In this document: piece after piece, positions 15,251-23,548 of the stretch
How positions within the stretch are numbered: position 1 is the stretch's first letter
Layout: the number at the start of each line of letters is the position of its first letter
Assembly (NCBI GenBank): GCA_963785745.1
Contig: CAWAWR010000001.1
Span: 1 to 64,000 of the forward strand
Source of the DNA: VAZQ01 sp963785745
GTDB lineage: Bacteria; Pseudomonadota; Alphaproteobacteria; Rhizobiales; Xanthobacteraceae
DNA: 64,000 nucleotides
Direction: 5' to 3'
Translations under genes and position numbers: made by a program
Notes under the pieces: generated by a model
Database searches by the model: none
Seen by the model: the letters and a program-made list of their open reading frames with translations, nothing else
What the model was told of the DNA's origin: nothing

Positions 15251-16189
15251 TCAGCCAAGCTTCCCGACTTCGGCTTCGAGCAGCGACCAGCATCGCGTTC
15301 CAAGCCTTTGCCGCCAGGTAGCATAGACGTCTCCGAGCCTCGCCCGGAACGCGGCCTGTTCGACCTCGTTAAACAAAAGACCGCGGCGCGCCAGATCCTG
15401 CCGCAGGCTGGCATTGAGCGCGCTCTGGTCCGCCCGCTGCCGGCGCACATGCGCGACCACGTTACGCTCGATCGCGCCCCTGATGTCGTCGGGCAGCCGC
15501 TGCCAGGTCGCAAGATGGGCCATGAGATTAAAGCCCGACCACATATGGTTGGTCATGCTGACATATTTCACCAGCTCGTAGAGCTTGAAGCCCTCCAGCA
15601 CCGCCAGCGGATTTTCCTGCGCCGCCACCCGTCCGGTCGCGAGCCCGTCATAGAGCTGGTAGGCGGGAATGATGACCGGCTCGGCGCCGAACGCCTGGAA
15701 GGTGTCGAAGATCAACTGCCCGGGCGGGACGCGAATTTTCATCCCGGCGAGATCATCGGGCGTCGCGATGGCGCGCGCCACGCTTGCGACCTGGCGCATG
15801 CCGTTGTCGAAGCCGCCCTGCGGAAAAAGGTGCATGCCCTTCGCCGCCATCTCCTCGCCAATCAGACGGCCGAGCGGGCCGTCGATGGCCTTGTGCGCCT
15901 CACCCGCGCTGGCGAATGCGAACGGCACCTGCTGGACCTCGGCGACCGGAACCACGGTGCCGAGGATGCCGCCCATCAGCGTATAAAATTGAATCTCGCC
16001 GGCCATCAGCATGCGCAGCGCCGCCGGATCGCCGCCGGCGACCTTGCCGTTTTCGGCATGCACCGCCGCGACCACGCGGCCGCCGGTGTCCGCGCTGATC
16101 GCCGTCCACATGTTAACGAGGTTGCTATGCAGCGTGCTGCTGGCGGCCTGACCGTGATACTGCACGAAGGTGTGGTCGGGAGTAGGCAC
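15251..16189 (-). CDS. TRAP transporter solute-binding protein (DctP family), no signal peptide
   Basis: A 312-residue DctP-family receptor. The family text is complete: LHSNLVNMWTAISADTGGRV, GEIQFYTLMGGILGTVVP, QQVPFAFASAGEAHKAIDG, the signature helix region IRVPPGQLIFDTFQAFGAEPV, and NHMWSGFNLMAHLATWQRLP. The protein begins at GTG 16189 (GAGGTG ribosome site, seven-base spacer) directly at what would be the mature N-terminus (MPTPDHTFVQYHG). A stop lies in frame shortly upstream, so no Sec or Tat signal can be added. No DctQ/DctM membrane partner is nearby. It may be co-transcribed with soxYZ downstream. Either the signal was lost, or it acts in the cytoplasm or is non-functional. Confidence 0.8.
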   Translation of the reverse strand: MPTPDHTFVQYHGQAASSTLHSNLVNMWTAISADTGGRVVAAVHAENGKVAGGDPAALRMLMAGEIQFYTLMGGILGTVVPVAEVQQVPFAFASAGEAHKAIDGPLGRLIGEEMAAKGMHLFPQGGFDNGMRQVASVARAIATPDDLAGMKIRVPPGQLIFDTFQAFGAEPVIIPAYQLYDGLATGRVAAQENPLAVLEGFKLYELVKYVSMTNHMWSGFNLMAHLATWQRLPDDIRGAIERNVVAHVRRQRADQSALNASLRQDLARRGLLFNEVEQAAFRARLGDVYATWRQRLGTRCWSLLEAEVGKLG

Positions 16190-16370
16190 CTGGGTTCACC
16201 TCGTTTCGTCAATCTATGCGCCAAGGTCTTGAGCCAAGTCGTTGCGCCTGCTGCATTGATACCCTATCAGCGCAGCGATGCGACAAGTGGCCACTGGACC
16301 CGCGCCACTGCGGGCTTGTGACAGCCCCTCAAAATCCGCTAATTTTTCAACGACATGTAGGGAGGACTTG

Positions 16371-17390
16371 ATGAGACTGATGTTGCAGGCAAGCGTTCTG
16401 GCCGCTGTGACCGTCGGCGTACTGGCGATGCCGTTGTCGCCGGTGCACGCGCAAGCGGACTTCTACAAGGGCAAGACGATATCGATCGTCATCGGGGCAA
16501 AGACCGGCAGCCTGGCGGTGGCCGCGCAACTCGTCGGCCGTCACCTGGGCAAGCACATTCCAGGAAATCCGACCGTCATCAACCGGCAGATGCCGGGCGG
16601 CGCCCATCTCAATGCGACCAACAACATCTTCAACGTCGCCGAGGCTGACGGCCTCAGCATCCTGGCGGCCAACCCGAACGTCGCCATGGGGCAACTCGCG
16701 AAGCTGCCCAACATCCGCTTCGACGTGTCGAAGTTCATCTGGCTCGGCTCGTCTGGCCCCGACGGATCGATGTTCTCCATCCGCGCGTCGCTGCCGTTCA
16801 AGACGTTCCAGGAAATGAAGGCATCCGGCAAGGAATTCGTCGCGGGCACGACCGGTCCCGGATCGAACGCCCATGACATGCCGTTGCTGCTGAAGGAGTT
16901 CGCCGGACTCAACATACGGCTTGTAGCCGGTTACGCCGCCAACAGCGACATCCTGCTGGCGGTCGAACGTCAGGAAGCTGATGCCTATTCCGCGCTGGCC
17001 ACAACCATCCAGCTCGCGGTCGACCGCGGCGCCGTGCGGCCGCTGGTGCGCAGCCGTACGCCGGTAAAGGGCTGGAACCATCTGCCCACCGACAAGTCGC
17101 TCGCGTCCAATGATACGGGCCGTTCGTTGATGGCGATCCGCGGCATCCCGCAATCAATCGGGCGCGCCTTCGGCGTTCGTCCGGGGACGCCCGATGATCG
17201 CGTCGCGATGCTGCGGGAAGGCATCGCCAAGACCTTGGCTGATCCGGCCTTCCTCGCAGAGGCGGAGAAGGCGAAAATCGAAATGGAATACATCTCGCCC
17301 GAGCAGGTGACCAAGTGGTTCGGCGAACTCTTGAACCAGCCGCCGCAGGTTCTGGAGGCGATGAACAAGTACCTCAAGGTCGGCGAATAG
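16371..17390 (+). CDS. TTT-family solute-binding protein, FYxGKT subgroup, tandem copy 1
   Basis: A 339-residue periplasmic receptor of the tripartite tricarboxylate transporter (TctC/Bug) superfamily. Start at 16371 with GGGAGGA upstream; Sec signal peptide ending VHAQ. The mature protein begins ADFYKGKTISIVIGAKTG, then HIPGNPTVINRQMPGGAHL, ATNNIFNVAEADGL, TTGPGSNAHDMPLLLKEF, and ends QPPQVLEAMNKYLKVGE. This is a subgroup that replaces the classical YPxKPI start with DFYxGKT. Ligands are unknown; characterised superfamily members bind carboxylates or amides. It is first of three tandem paralogues of identical length and is divergent from the TRAP receptor gene. No TctA/TctB genes are nearby. 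Confidence 0.85.
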   Translation: MRLMLQASVLAAVTVGVLAMPLSPVHAQADFYKGKTISIVIGAKTGSLAVAAQLVGRHLGKHIPGNPTVINRQMPGGAHLNATNNIFNVAEADGLSILAANPNVAMGQLAKLPNIRFDVSKFIWLGSSGPDGSMFSIRASLPFKTFQEMKASGKEFVAGTTGPGSNAHDMPLLLKEFAGLNIRLVAGYAANSDILLAVERQEADAYSALATTIQLAVDRGAVRPLVRSRTPVKGWNHLPTDKSLASNDTGRSLMAIRGIPQSIGRAFGVRPGTPDDRVAMLREGIAKTLADPAFLAEAEKAKIEMEYISPEQVTKWFGELLNQPPQVLEAMNKYLKVGE

Positions 17391-17409
17391 GCTCGACGGA
17401 ACCAAGCGA

Positions 17410-17436
17410 CCGGAGCCGCGCGACGCGCGGCTCCGG
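17410..17436. repeat. Intergenic hairpin between tandem binding-protein genes
   Basis: A perfect 12-base-pair stem CCGGAGCCGCGC (17410-17421) with GCGCGGCTCCGG (17425-17436), loop GAC. There is no T-run, so it is more likely an mRNA-stabilising or processing hairpin, or a weak attenuator, than a full terminator. Confidence 0.6.
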
Positions 17437-17521
17437 ATTGTCCCCGCACCGGGGAAAGGCTGCAAGAAAACGACAAGACAAAGAACCAAGACAAGAAAAC
17501 AAAAAATATGGGGAGGATTTC

Positions 17522-18541
17522 ATGCGCGTTCATCTGCCGGGCCTCCTCGCCTGCGGTCTGATCGCTGCATTTGGCTCGCAAGCGGCCCACGCGCAGGCCG
17601 ACTTCTACAAGGGCAAGACCATCACCGTCGTGGTGGGTACGCGGGTCGGCGGCTCCATCGGCAACACGTCGCTCCTCATCAGCCGTCACCTCGGACAATT
17701 CATCCCGGGCAATCCGACCGTCATCCTCCGGCAGATGCCCGGCGGCGCCCATCTCAATGCCACCAACAATGTCTACAACGTCGCGGACGCCGACGGCCTG
17801 ACGATCCTCGGGTCGAACCCCGCCATCGCCATGGCGCAACTCGCCAAGGTACAGCAGGTGCGCTTCGACGTGCGCCAATTCCAGTGGCTGGGATCGACCG
17901 GGCCCGACGGCACCCTGTTCGCGATCCGCGCGAGCCTCCCCTACAAGAGCTTCCAGGACCTCCAGAACGCCAAGGAGGACATCGTGGTCGGGACGACCGG
18001 TCCCGGCTCGAACTCGTATGACGTTCCGCTGCTGCTGAAGGAATTCGCGGGCGCGAGGTTCAAGCTGCTCACCGGCTTCCAGGCCAACGGCGACATTCGC
18101 CTGGCGCTCGAGCGCGGCGAAGCCGACGGCTGGTCGGCGCTGTCGACGCCGGTGCGGCAGGCGGCGGCGTCCGGCGCCGTGCGCCCACTGGTGCGCGGCC
18201 GCAGTCCGGTCAAGGGATTCGATCACTTGCCCGTGGACGAAGACCTGACGCCGCCCGGGATCGGCAAGTCGCTCATGATCATCCGCGGAACGCCGCTCGC
18301 GATCGGCAAGCCGTTCGCGGTACGGCCGGGCGTGCCGGCGGACCGCGTCGCGATGCTGCGCGACGGCTTTGCGAAAGTCGTGCGCGATCCGCAGTTCCTG
18401 GCAGACGCCGAGAAGATGCAGATCGACATCGACCCGCTGACGGCGGAGCAAGTGACGAAGGACTTCGGCGCCATGATGAGCCAGCCGCAGGAAGCCATTG
18501 ACGCGATGCTCAAATACATCAAGCTGGAGAGCGGCGGCTAA
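17522..18541 (+). CDS. TTT-family solute-binding protein, FYxGKT subgroup, tandem copy 2
   Basis: A 339-residue paralogue of the preceding gene, with a GGGGAGGA site before ATG 17522. Sec signal peptide to AAHAQ. The mature start ADFYKGKTITVVVGTRVGG is followed by FIPGNPTVILRQMPGGAHL, ATNNVYNVADADGL, TTGPGSNSYDVPLLLKEF, GRSPVKGFDHLPVDEDL and the end IDAMLKYIKLESGG. It keeps every landmark of copy 1, which indicates in-place duplication. Differences concentrate in the stretch facing the expected ligand cleft (KTGSLA in copy 1, RVGGSI here), so ligand preference may differ; this is inference. Confidence 0.85.
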   Translation: MRVHLPGLLACGLIAAFGSQAAHAQADFYKGKTITVVVGTRVGGSIGNTSLLISRHLGQFIPGNPTVILRQMPGGAHLNATNNVYNVADADGLTILGSNPAIAMAQLAKVQQVRFDVRQFQWLGSTGPDGTLFAIRASLPYKSFQDLQNAKEDIVVGTTGPGSNSYDVPLLLKEFAGARFKLLTGFQANGDIRLALERGEADGWSALSTPVRQAAASGAVRPLVRGRSPVKGFDHLPVDEDLTPPGIGKSLMIIRGTPLAIGKPFAVRPGVPADRVAMLRDGFAKVVRDPQFLADAEKMQIDIDPLTAEQVTKDFGAMMSQPQEAIDAMLKYIKLESGG

Positions 18542-18604
18542 GCCGGCTTGAATTTGGCGACTCGGCAGCGAAGACCGGGCGTTTCATTGTCTGGGGAGAT
18601 GTCC

Positions 18605-19624
18605 ATGCGCATCATGTCGACTGCCGGCATTCTCGCAGGCTTGCTTGTCGCGACAATGCAGACGCCGGCGCAGGCGCAGGCCGATTTCTACAAGGGCAAG
18701 ACCGTCAGCGTCGTGGTCGGCGCGCGCGCGGTCGGCAGCCTGTCGCTTTCCGCGCAAATCCTCGCCCGCCATTGGGGCCGCTACATCCCCGGAAACCCAA
18801 CGGTCGTCCTGCGGCAGATGCCGGGCGGCGCGCATTTGAACGCGACCAACCACGTCTTCAACGTCGCGGAGCCGGACGGTCTCACCATCCTGGCGGCCAA
18901 CCCGCAGGTCGCGATGGCGCAACTGTTCAAGATGCCGGCGGTGCGTTTCGACATTCGGCAGTTCATTTGGATCGGCTCATCGGGCGCGGATTCGGCGTTG
19001 CTCGCGATCCATCCGAGCCTGCCCTACAAGACCTTCAAGGACCTTCAGAACGCGAAGGAGGAGCTGGTTTTCGGCTCGACCGGCCCGGGCTCGAACTCGC
19101 ACGACGTTCCGTTCCTGCTGAAGGAATTCGCCGGCGCGAAGTTCAAGCTGGTCTCAGGCTACGCGGCCAACAGCGACATTCGCCTCGCACTGGAGCGGCG
19201 CGAAGTCGACGGCTGGACCGCGTTGGGCGCGACCATCCGGACCTTGGGTGAGCAGGGCATCGTGCGTCCGATGATTCGGTCAAGTCGCACGCCGATCAAG
19301 GGCCTCGATCACCTGCCTGTGGACGAAGACTTGGCGACCAGCGATCTCGGCCGCGCGCTGATGATGGTGCGTGGCGCGCCGCTCGGCATCGGACGGCCGT
19401 TCGGGTTGCGGCCTGGAACGCCGGCAGATCGCGTCGCCATGTTGAAGGAGTCGCTCAGCAAGGCGCTGGCCGATCCGAAATTCCTGGCCGAGGCCACGAA
19501 CGCGCAAATCGACATCGGTCATATCAGCGCGGACGTTGTCACCAAAGCGTTCGACACCATGGTCAACCAGCCGCCGCAAGTGCTGGATGTGATGCACAAA
19601 TATCTGAAGGCCGGCGGGGATTGA
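18605..19624 (+). CDS. TTT-family solute-binding protein, FYxGKT subgroup, tandem copy 3
   Basis: The third 339-residue paralogue. ATG at 18605 is preferred to ATG 18599, because the GGGGAG site at 18593-18598 abuts 18599. Sec signal peptide ending QAQ. The mature protein reads ADFYKGKTVSVVVGARAVGS, YIPGNPTVVLRQMPGGAHL, ATNHVFNVAEPDGL, STGPGSNSHDVPFLLKEF and ends QPPQVLDVMHKYLKAGGD. Its C-terminus is closer to copy 1 and its middle closer to copy 2. It is 63 bases after copy 2, so the last two are likely co-transcribed. It converges on recJ with a 10-base gap. Confidence 0.85.
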   Translation: MRIMSTAGILAGLLVATMQTPAQAQADFYKGKTVSVVVGARAVGSLSLSAQILARHWGRYIPGNPTVVLRQMPGGAHLNATNHVFNVAEPDGLTILAANPQVAMAQLFKMPAVRFDIRQFIWIGSSGADSALLAIHPSLPYKTFKDLQNAKEELVFGSTGPGSNSHDVPFLLKEFAGAKFKLVSGYAANSDIRLALERREVDGWTALGATIRTLGEQGIVRPMIRSSRTPIKGLDHLPVDEDLATSDLGRALMMVRGAPLGIGRPFGLRPGTPADRVAMLKESLSKALADPKFLAEATNAQIDIGHISADVVTKAFDTMVNQPPQVLDVMHKYLKAGGD

Positions 19625-19634
19625 CCGGCCGCTG

Positions 19635-21479
19635 TCAGCGCCCCGAGAAACTATCCGCCGACGCCACGTCCAAGATCCGCAACTGCACCCGCTCCTCGCC
19701 CTGATAGCGGTCGAGCGAGAGGCAACCCGCGACGTGGACGCTGCGCCCGCGGTTCTGCGTCAGCGCCGCGCCGAGTTTTTGGCCCACCGCACGGAACGCG
19801 ATGGCGTTGACCCCGCTGCCGTCGCCGGAACGCAGCCGCACCTTCACATGCGCTTGTCCGACCTCGTCGGCATAGGCCAGCGTGTGCGCGGGCAGCGCCA
19901 CGATCGGTTCCGGATTGCCGGCGCCGAACGGTCCGGCCTGCGCGAGCGTCGCAATCGTCTCGCTGGTCGCGGCCGCCGCCGTGAGCGCGCCGTCGATCAG
20001 GAGCAAATCCTCGCGCCGCGCCGCCGCCACCGCCTCGCCGAGCGCCTCCTCAAGAAACGCGCGGAACGCCGCGAGCGCATCCTTGCGCAGCGTGACGCCC
20101 GCCGCCATGGCGTGGCCGCCGCCCTTGATCAGGAGCCCCTCGCCCACCGCCTGCCGCACCACGCGGCCGAGATCGACACCGGCGATCGAACGGCCGGAGC
20201 CGGTGCCGATACCGCCGGGCTCGAGCGCGATGGCGAAGGCTGGACGTCCGAACCGCTCTTTCAGCCGCGCTGCCACGAGGCCGACCACGCCCGGATGCCA
20301 GCCCTCGGCGGCCGTGACCACCGCCGCGCCCTTCTCCTCGATGCCGAGCGCCGCCATCGCCTCGGCTTCCGCCTGCGCGACCGTCGCCACTTCGATGGCG
20401 CGTCGCTCGGTGTTGAGACGGTCGAGCTCGGCGGCGATGCGCGCCGCTTCGATCGGATCGGTGCTCAACAGGAGCTCGACGCCGAGCGACGCGCGGCCGA
20501 TCCGGCCGCCGGCATTGATGCGTGGCCCGAGCAGGAAGCCGAGGTGGAACGGCTCCGGCGGCCCGCCGAGCCGCGAGACGTCCATCAAGGCGGTGAGACC
20601 GACATGCTCGCGCCGCCGCATCGCCAGCAGCCCCTTGGCGACGAAGGCGCGGTTGAGCCCCTTGAGCGGCACCACGTCGGCGACGGTGCCGAGCGCGACG
20701 AGATCGAGCAGATCGAGCAGGTCGGGCTCCGGCCGCGCCTCGCTCCAGAAGCCGCGGCGGCGCAGTTCGCGGTTCACCGCGACGACAGTCATGAACACCA
20801 GCCCGACCGCGGCGAGATGGCCGAGCTTCGACAGATCGTCGAGCCGGTTCGGATTCACCACCGCGAGCGCGGGCGGCAGCGTCTCGTCGGCGAGATGATG
20901 ATCGATGACGATCGTCTCCATGCCAAGCCGGGCCGCTTCCGCCAGCGGCTCATGGCTCACGGTGCCGCAATCGACGGTGATCAGCAGCGTCGCGCCGCGT
21001 CCCGCCAGCGCGCGGATCGCGTCGACATTCGGGCCGTAACCCTCGAACAGGCGGTCGGGGATGTGGATGATCGGATCGATCCCGGCAAGGCGCAGGAAGC
21101 GGGCGAGCGTCGCGGCCGAGGTCGCACCATCGACGTCGTAATCGCCGAAGATCGCGACCGTCTCGTTCCGCATGGCCGCATCGGCGATCCGCGCCGCCGC
21201 CGCGTCCATGCCGGAGAGGACACTCGGATCGGGCATCAGCGCCCGCACGGTCGGATCGAGGTGGCGCGCGACGTCGTCGATCTCGACGCCGCGGCCGGCC
21301 AGCACCCGCGCCAGCAGGTCCGGCAGGTCATGCCGTTGCGCGATCGCCAGCGCCCGGGACGAGCCACGTTCGTCGAGCCGGTCGCGCCAGGCGCGGCCGG
21401 TCGCGGACTGCTCGACGCCCAGGAAATGGCGTCGCTCCCCAATGATCGGCACCGAAGGACTGGACAAGACGGACAACAT
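19635..21479 (-). CDS. recJ: Single-stranded-DNA-specific exonuclease RecJ
   Basis: A 614-residue 5'-3' single-strand exonuclease used in recombination and mismatch repair. The DHH-family motifs are all visible: AIFGDYDVDGATSAATL (motif I), LLITVDCGTVSHE (motif II), ETIVIDHHLADE (motif III, the DHH), then the DHHA1 motif KGGGHAMAAGVT, and a C-terminal OB-fold region (HVKVRLRSGDGSGVNAIAF). The length is normal. It is the last gene of the minus-strand order aminotransferase-hom-glpX-recJ common in Hyphomicrobiales, though here a plus-strand gene and repeats separate it from glpX. Confidence 0.95.
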   Translation of the reverse strand: MLSVLSSPSVPIIGERRHFLGVEQSATGRAWRDRLDERGSSRALAIAQRHDLPDLLARVLAGRGVEIDDVARHLDPTVRALMPDPSVLSGMDAAAARIADAAMRNETVAIFGDYDVDGATSAATLARFLRLAGIDPIIHIPDRLFEGYGPNVDAIRALAGRGATLLITVDCGTVSHEPLAEAARLGMETIVIDHHLADETLPPALAVVNPNRLDDLSKLGHLAAVGLVFMTVVAVNRELRRRGFWSEARPEPDLLDLLDLVALGTVADVVPLKGLNRAFVAKGLLAMRRREHVGLTALMDVSRLGGPPEPFHLGFLLGPRINAGGRIGRASLGVELLLSTDPIEAARIAAELDRLNTERRAIEVATVAQAEAEAMAALGIEEKGAAVVTAAEGWHPGVVGLVAARLKERFGRPAFAIALEPGGIGTGSGRSIAGVDLGRVVRQAVGEGLLIKGGGHAMAAGVTLRKDALAAFRAFLEEALGEAVAAARREDLLLIDGALTAAAATSETIATLAQAGPFGAGNPEPIVALPAHTLAYADEVGQAHVKVRLRSGDGSGVNAIAFRAVGQKLGAALTQNRGRSVHVAGCLSLDRYQGEERVQLRILDVASADSFSGR

Positions 21480-21559
21480 GGGTCTGCTTTGCAGAACAAA
21501 TCAACCGGGCTATTGTCCGAAACTCATCGTCGAAGCGCCATGCCGTCAGGAGTACAGAA

Positions 21560-22105
21560 ATGGCCCGTGTGGAAGACTTGAAGCTGGAGAGCCTCACCCC
21601 CGAACAGAAGGCCATCCATGACCGGATCGCCGGCACCCGCGGCGGCACGGTGCGCGGACCGTTCGCGATCTGGCTACGCAACCCCAAGATTGCCGACGCC
21701 GCCGACAGGTTCGGGACGACGTTGCGCAACGGCGACCTCGACCTGCGGCTGTTCGAGCTGATGGTGCTCCTGGTCGCCCGGCACTGGACGGCGCAATACG
21801 AATGGTTCGCCCACGCCCGGCATGCGCTGGAGGCCGGGATTCCGCCTGCGGTGGTCGAGGCGTTGAGGCATCGCCGCAAACCTGAGCTCGAGCGTGACGA
21901 CGAACGGCTGGTCTACGACCTCGTCACTGAGATGAATGAGACACGGACCCTGTCGCAGCCGACCTACGACCGCGCGGTCGCCATGCTCGGGCTCGATCAC
22001 GTCATCGAGCTGATCACGTCGCTCGGCTTCTATACGATGGTCGCGATCATGCTCAACGGCTTCGACGCGCCGGTGCCGGGCGGCGAACGGCCGTTGCCCA
22101 CCTAA
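21560..22105 (+). CDS. Carboxymuconolactone decarboxylase family protein
   Basis: A 181-residue all-helical protein of the CMD/AhpD-like family. CAGGAG lies eight bases before ATG 21560. Family text: LRLFELMVLLVARHWTAQYE, WFAHARHALEAGIPPAVVEAL, ITSLGFYTMVAIMLNGFD. The CxxC of AhpD peroxidase partners is absent, so it belongs to the non-redox branch that includes lactone decarboxylases and many untested proteins. The start is divergent from recJ. The downstream region carries two strong hairpins. Confidence 0.88.
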   Translation: MARVEDLKLESLTPEQKAIHDRIAGTRGGTVRGPFAIWLRNPKIADAADRFGTTLRNGDLDLRLFELMVLLVARHWTAQYEWFAHARHALEAGIPPAVVEALRHRRKPELERDDERLVYDLVTEMNETRTLSQPTYDRAVAMLGLDHVIELITSLGFYTMVAIMLNGFDAPVPGGERPLPT

Positions 22106-22137
22106 GATGTTGCGGCAGTGGCGGCGCATGTATTTGT

Positions 22138-22162
22138 GCCCTCTTCCGTTGCGGAAGAGGGC
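22138..22162 (+). terminator. Hairpin after the CMD-family gene
   Basis: A ten-base-pair stem GCCCTCTTCC (22138-22147) with GGAAGAGGGC (22153-22162). It is followed by TAAAGAAAG rather than a T-run, so termination activity is uncertain; it may equally be a dispersed palindrome. Confidence 0.5.
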
Positions 22163-22190
22163 TAAAGAAAGAACCCACGAGCACAGTAAA

Positions 22191-22241
22191 GGGTGAGGGG
22201 TTTGCTTCGTAAGACAGTCTTGCGAAGCCAACCCCTCACCC
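22191..22241. repeat. Long inverted repeat (GGGTGAGGGGTT / AACCCCTCACCC)
   Basis: Left arm 22191-22209 pairs with right arm 22223-22241 over 19 bases with one mismatch. The CCCTCTCCC-rich sequence that follows (22271-22291) is of the same type. Such elements are common between genes in this group of bacteria. It lies between convergent genes. Confidence 0.7.
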
Positions 22242-22325
22242 AAACGAATATGTTGATCTGCCGGAGCTGCCCTCTCCCGCAAGGGGAGAAGGCTCAGTAA
22301 CTTACACCGCGCCCGTGCGCCGATT

Positions 22326-23328
22326 TCAATCCAAGTGGAATTTATCGAGCTGCCGGTGCTCGGCGCGGATCCAGCGCACCGTGCCGGTGATCGAACGCAT
22401 CACCACGGTTTCGGTCTCGATGATGTCGCCCTTGAAGCGCACGCCTTTGAGCATCGCGCCCGAGGTGACGCCGGTTGCGGCGAACAGGCAATCGCCCCGC
22501 ACCATGTCCTCGATCTCATAGCGCTTGCGGAAATCGGTGATGCCCATTTTGTGCGAACGCTCGCGCCGCTCTTCGGTGTCGAGTATCAGCCGGCATTGCA
22601 TCTGGCCGCCGATGCAGCGCAGCGCCGCCGCCGCCAGCACTCCCTCGGGAGCGCCGCCGACACCGAGATAGATATCAATGCCGGAGTGTTCCGGGTCGGC
22701 GCAGTGGATGACACCGGCGACGTCGCCGTCGCTGATCAGCGAGACCGAGCCGCCGGCCTTGCGCACGCCGGCGATCAGGTCGGCGTGGCGCGGCCGGTCG
22801 AGCAGCAGCGCCGTGATTTCGTTGGGCTTGACGCCCTTGGCCTTGGCGAGGTGCGAGGATGTTTTCCTCCGCCGGCGCGTCGAGGTCGACCACGCCCTTG
22901 GGATAGCCGGGGCCGATGGCGATCTTCTCCATATAGACGTCGGGCGCATGCAACAGCGTGCCTTCGTCGGCCATGGCGAGCGTCGCGATCGCGCCCGGCA
23001 TGTTCTTGGCGCAGAGCGTGGTGCCTTCGAGCGGATCGACCGCGATGTCGACCTTGGGGCCGGTCTTGTTGCCGACCTTCTCGCCGATGAACAGCATCGG
23101 CGCCTCGTCGAGCTCGCCCTCCCCGATCACCACCGTGCCGTCGATCGGCAGCTTGTTGAGCTCGCGCCGCATCGCGTCGACCGCGGCCTGGTCGGAAGCC
23201 TTTTCCTTGCCGTGGCCGCGCAGCCGCGCCGCCGACACCGCCGCGCGCTCAGTCACGCGCACGATTTCGATCGACAGGATGCGTTCCAGCACCAGATCTG
23301 GCAGGACGGTAATCGACGGATTCGCCAT
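22326..23328 (-). CDS. glpX: Class II fructose-1,6-bisphosphatase GlpX (single-base frameshift)
   Basis: The gene spans 1003 bases, one more than 334 codons, and encodes GlpX in two frames. The N-terminal part reads MANPSITVLPDLVLERILSI, TVVIGEGELDEAPMLFIGE, VDIAVDPLEGTTLCAKNMPG and LDAPAEENI. The C-terminal part reads LAKAKGVKPNEITALLLDR, LISDGDVAGVIHCADP, GVGGAPEGVLAAAALRCIG. The frame changes at about 22850-22851 (one extra G on the plus strand). With that base removed the join is ENILALAKAKG, a normal family sequence. The enzyme dephosphorylates fructose-1,6-bisphosphate (or sedoheptulose-1,7-bisphosphate) in gluconeogenesis and the Calvin cycle. Likely intact in the organism. Confidence 0.9.
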
Positions 23329-23380
23329 CAGCTCGTAGTCCCCTCTTGCTCATGCACCGCCGGAACCGGCACCCGGCGGC

Positions 23381-23454
23381 TAGTGTCCCGAATCCGAAGT
23401 TCGCACACCCGTGCTGCAGGAACGCATGCGAACTTCGGATTCAAAGGGACACTA
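23381..23454. repeat. Large intergenic palindrome 1 (glpX-hom gap)
   Basis: Left arm 23381-23405 begins TAGTGTCCCGAATCC; right arm 23427-23454 ends GGATTCAAAGGGACACTA. It is nearly perfect over 25 bases, with three extra A's in the right arm. Each end carries the 4-base TAGT/ACTA. Confidence 0.85.
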
Positions 23455-23468
23455 GCACTTATAGCTTG

Positions 23469-23543
23469 CTAGTGTGGCTTTGGTTCAGAAGTTCGCTTCC
23501 AACCAGCCGCACAATTTGGCGAACTTCTGAACCGCCACACTAG
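23469..23543. repeat. Large intergenic palindrome 2 (glpX-hom gap)
   Basis: Left arm 23469-23496 begins CTAGTGTGGCTTTGGTTCAG; right arm 23519-23543 ends CTGAACCGCCACACTAG. It shares the outer TAGTG and an inner GAAGTTCGC motif with palindrome 1, so the two belong to one element family. It ends six bases from the hom stop. Confidence 0.85.
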
Positions 23544-23548
23544 TGAGC

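Noticed and set aside
19734..21581. A 615-codon open frame opposite recJ
   Set aside because: Antisense shadow; recJ carries all DHH motifs in the sense frame.
22191..23543. Could the inverted repeats be a CRISPR array or transposon ends?
   Set aside because: Only two different palindromes each, no regular spacers, and no transposase between them.
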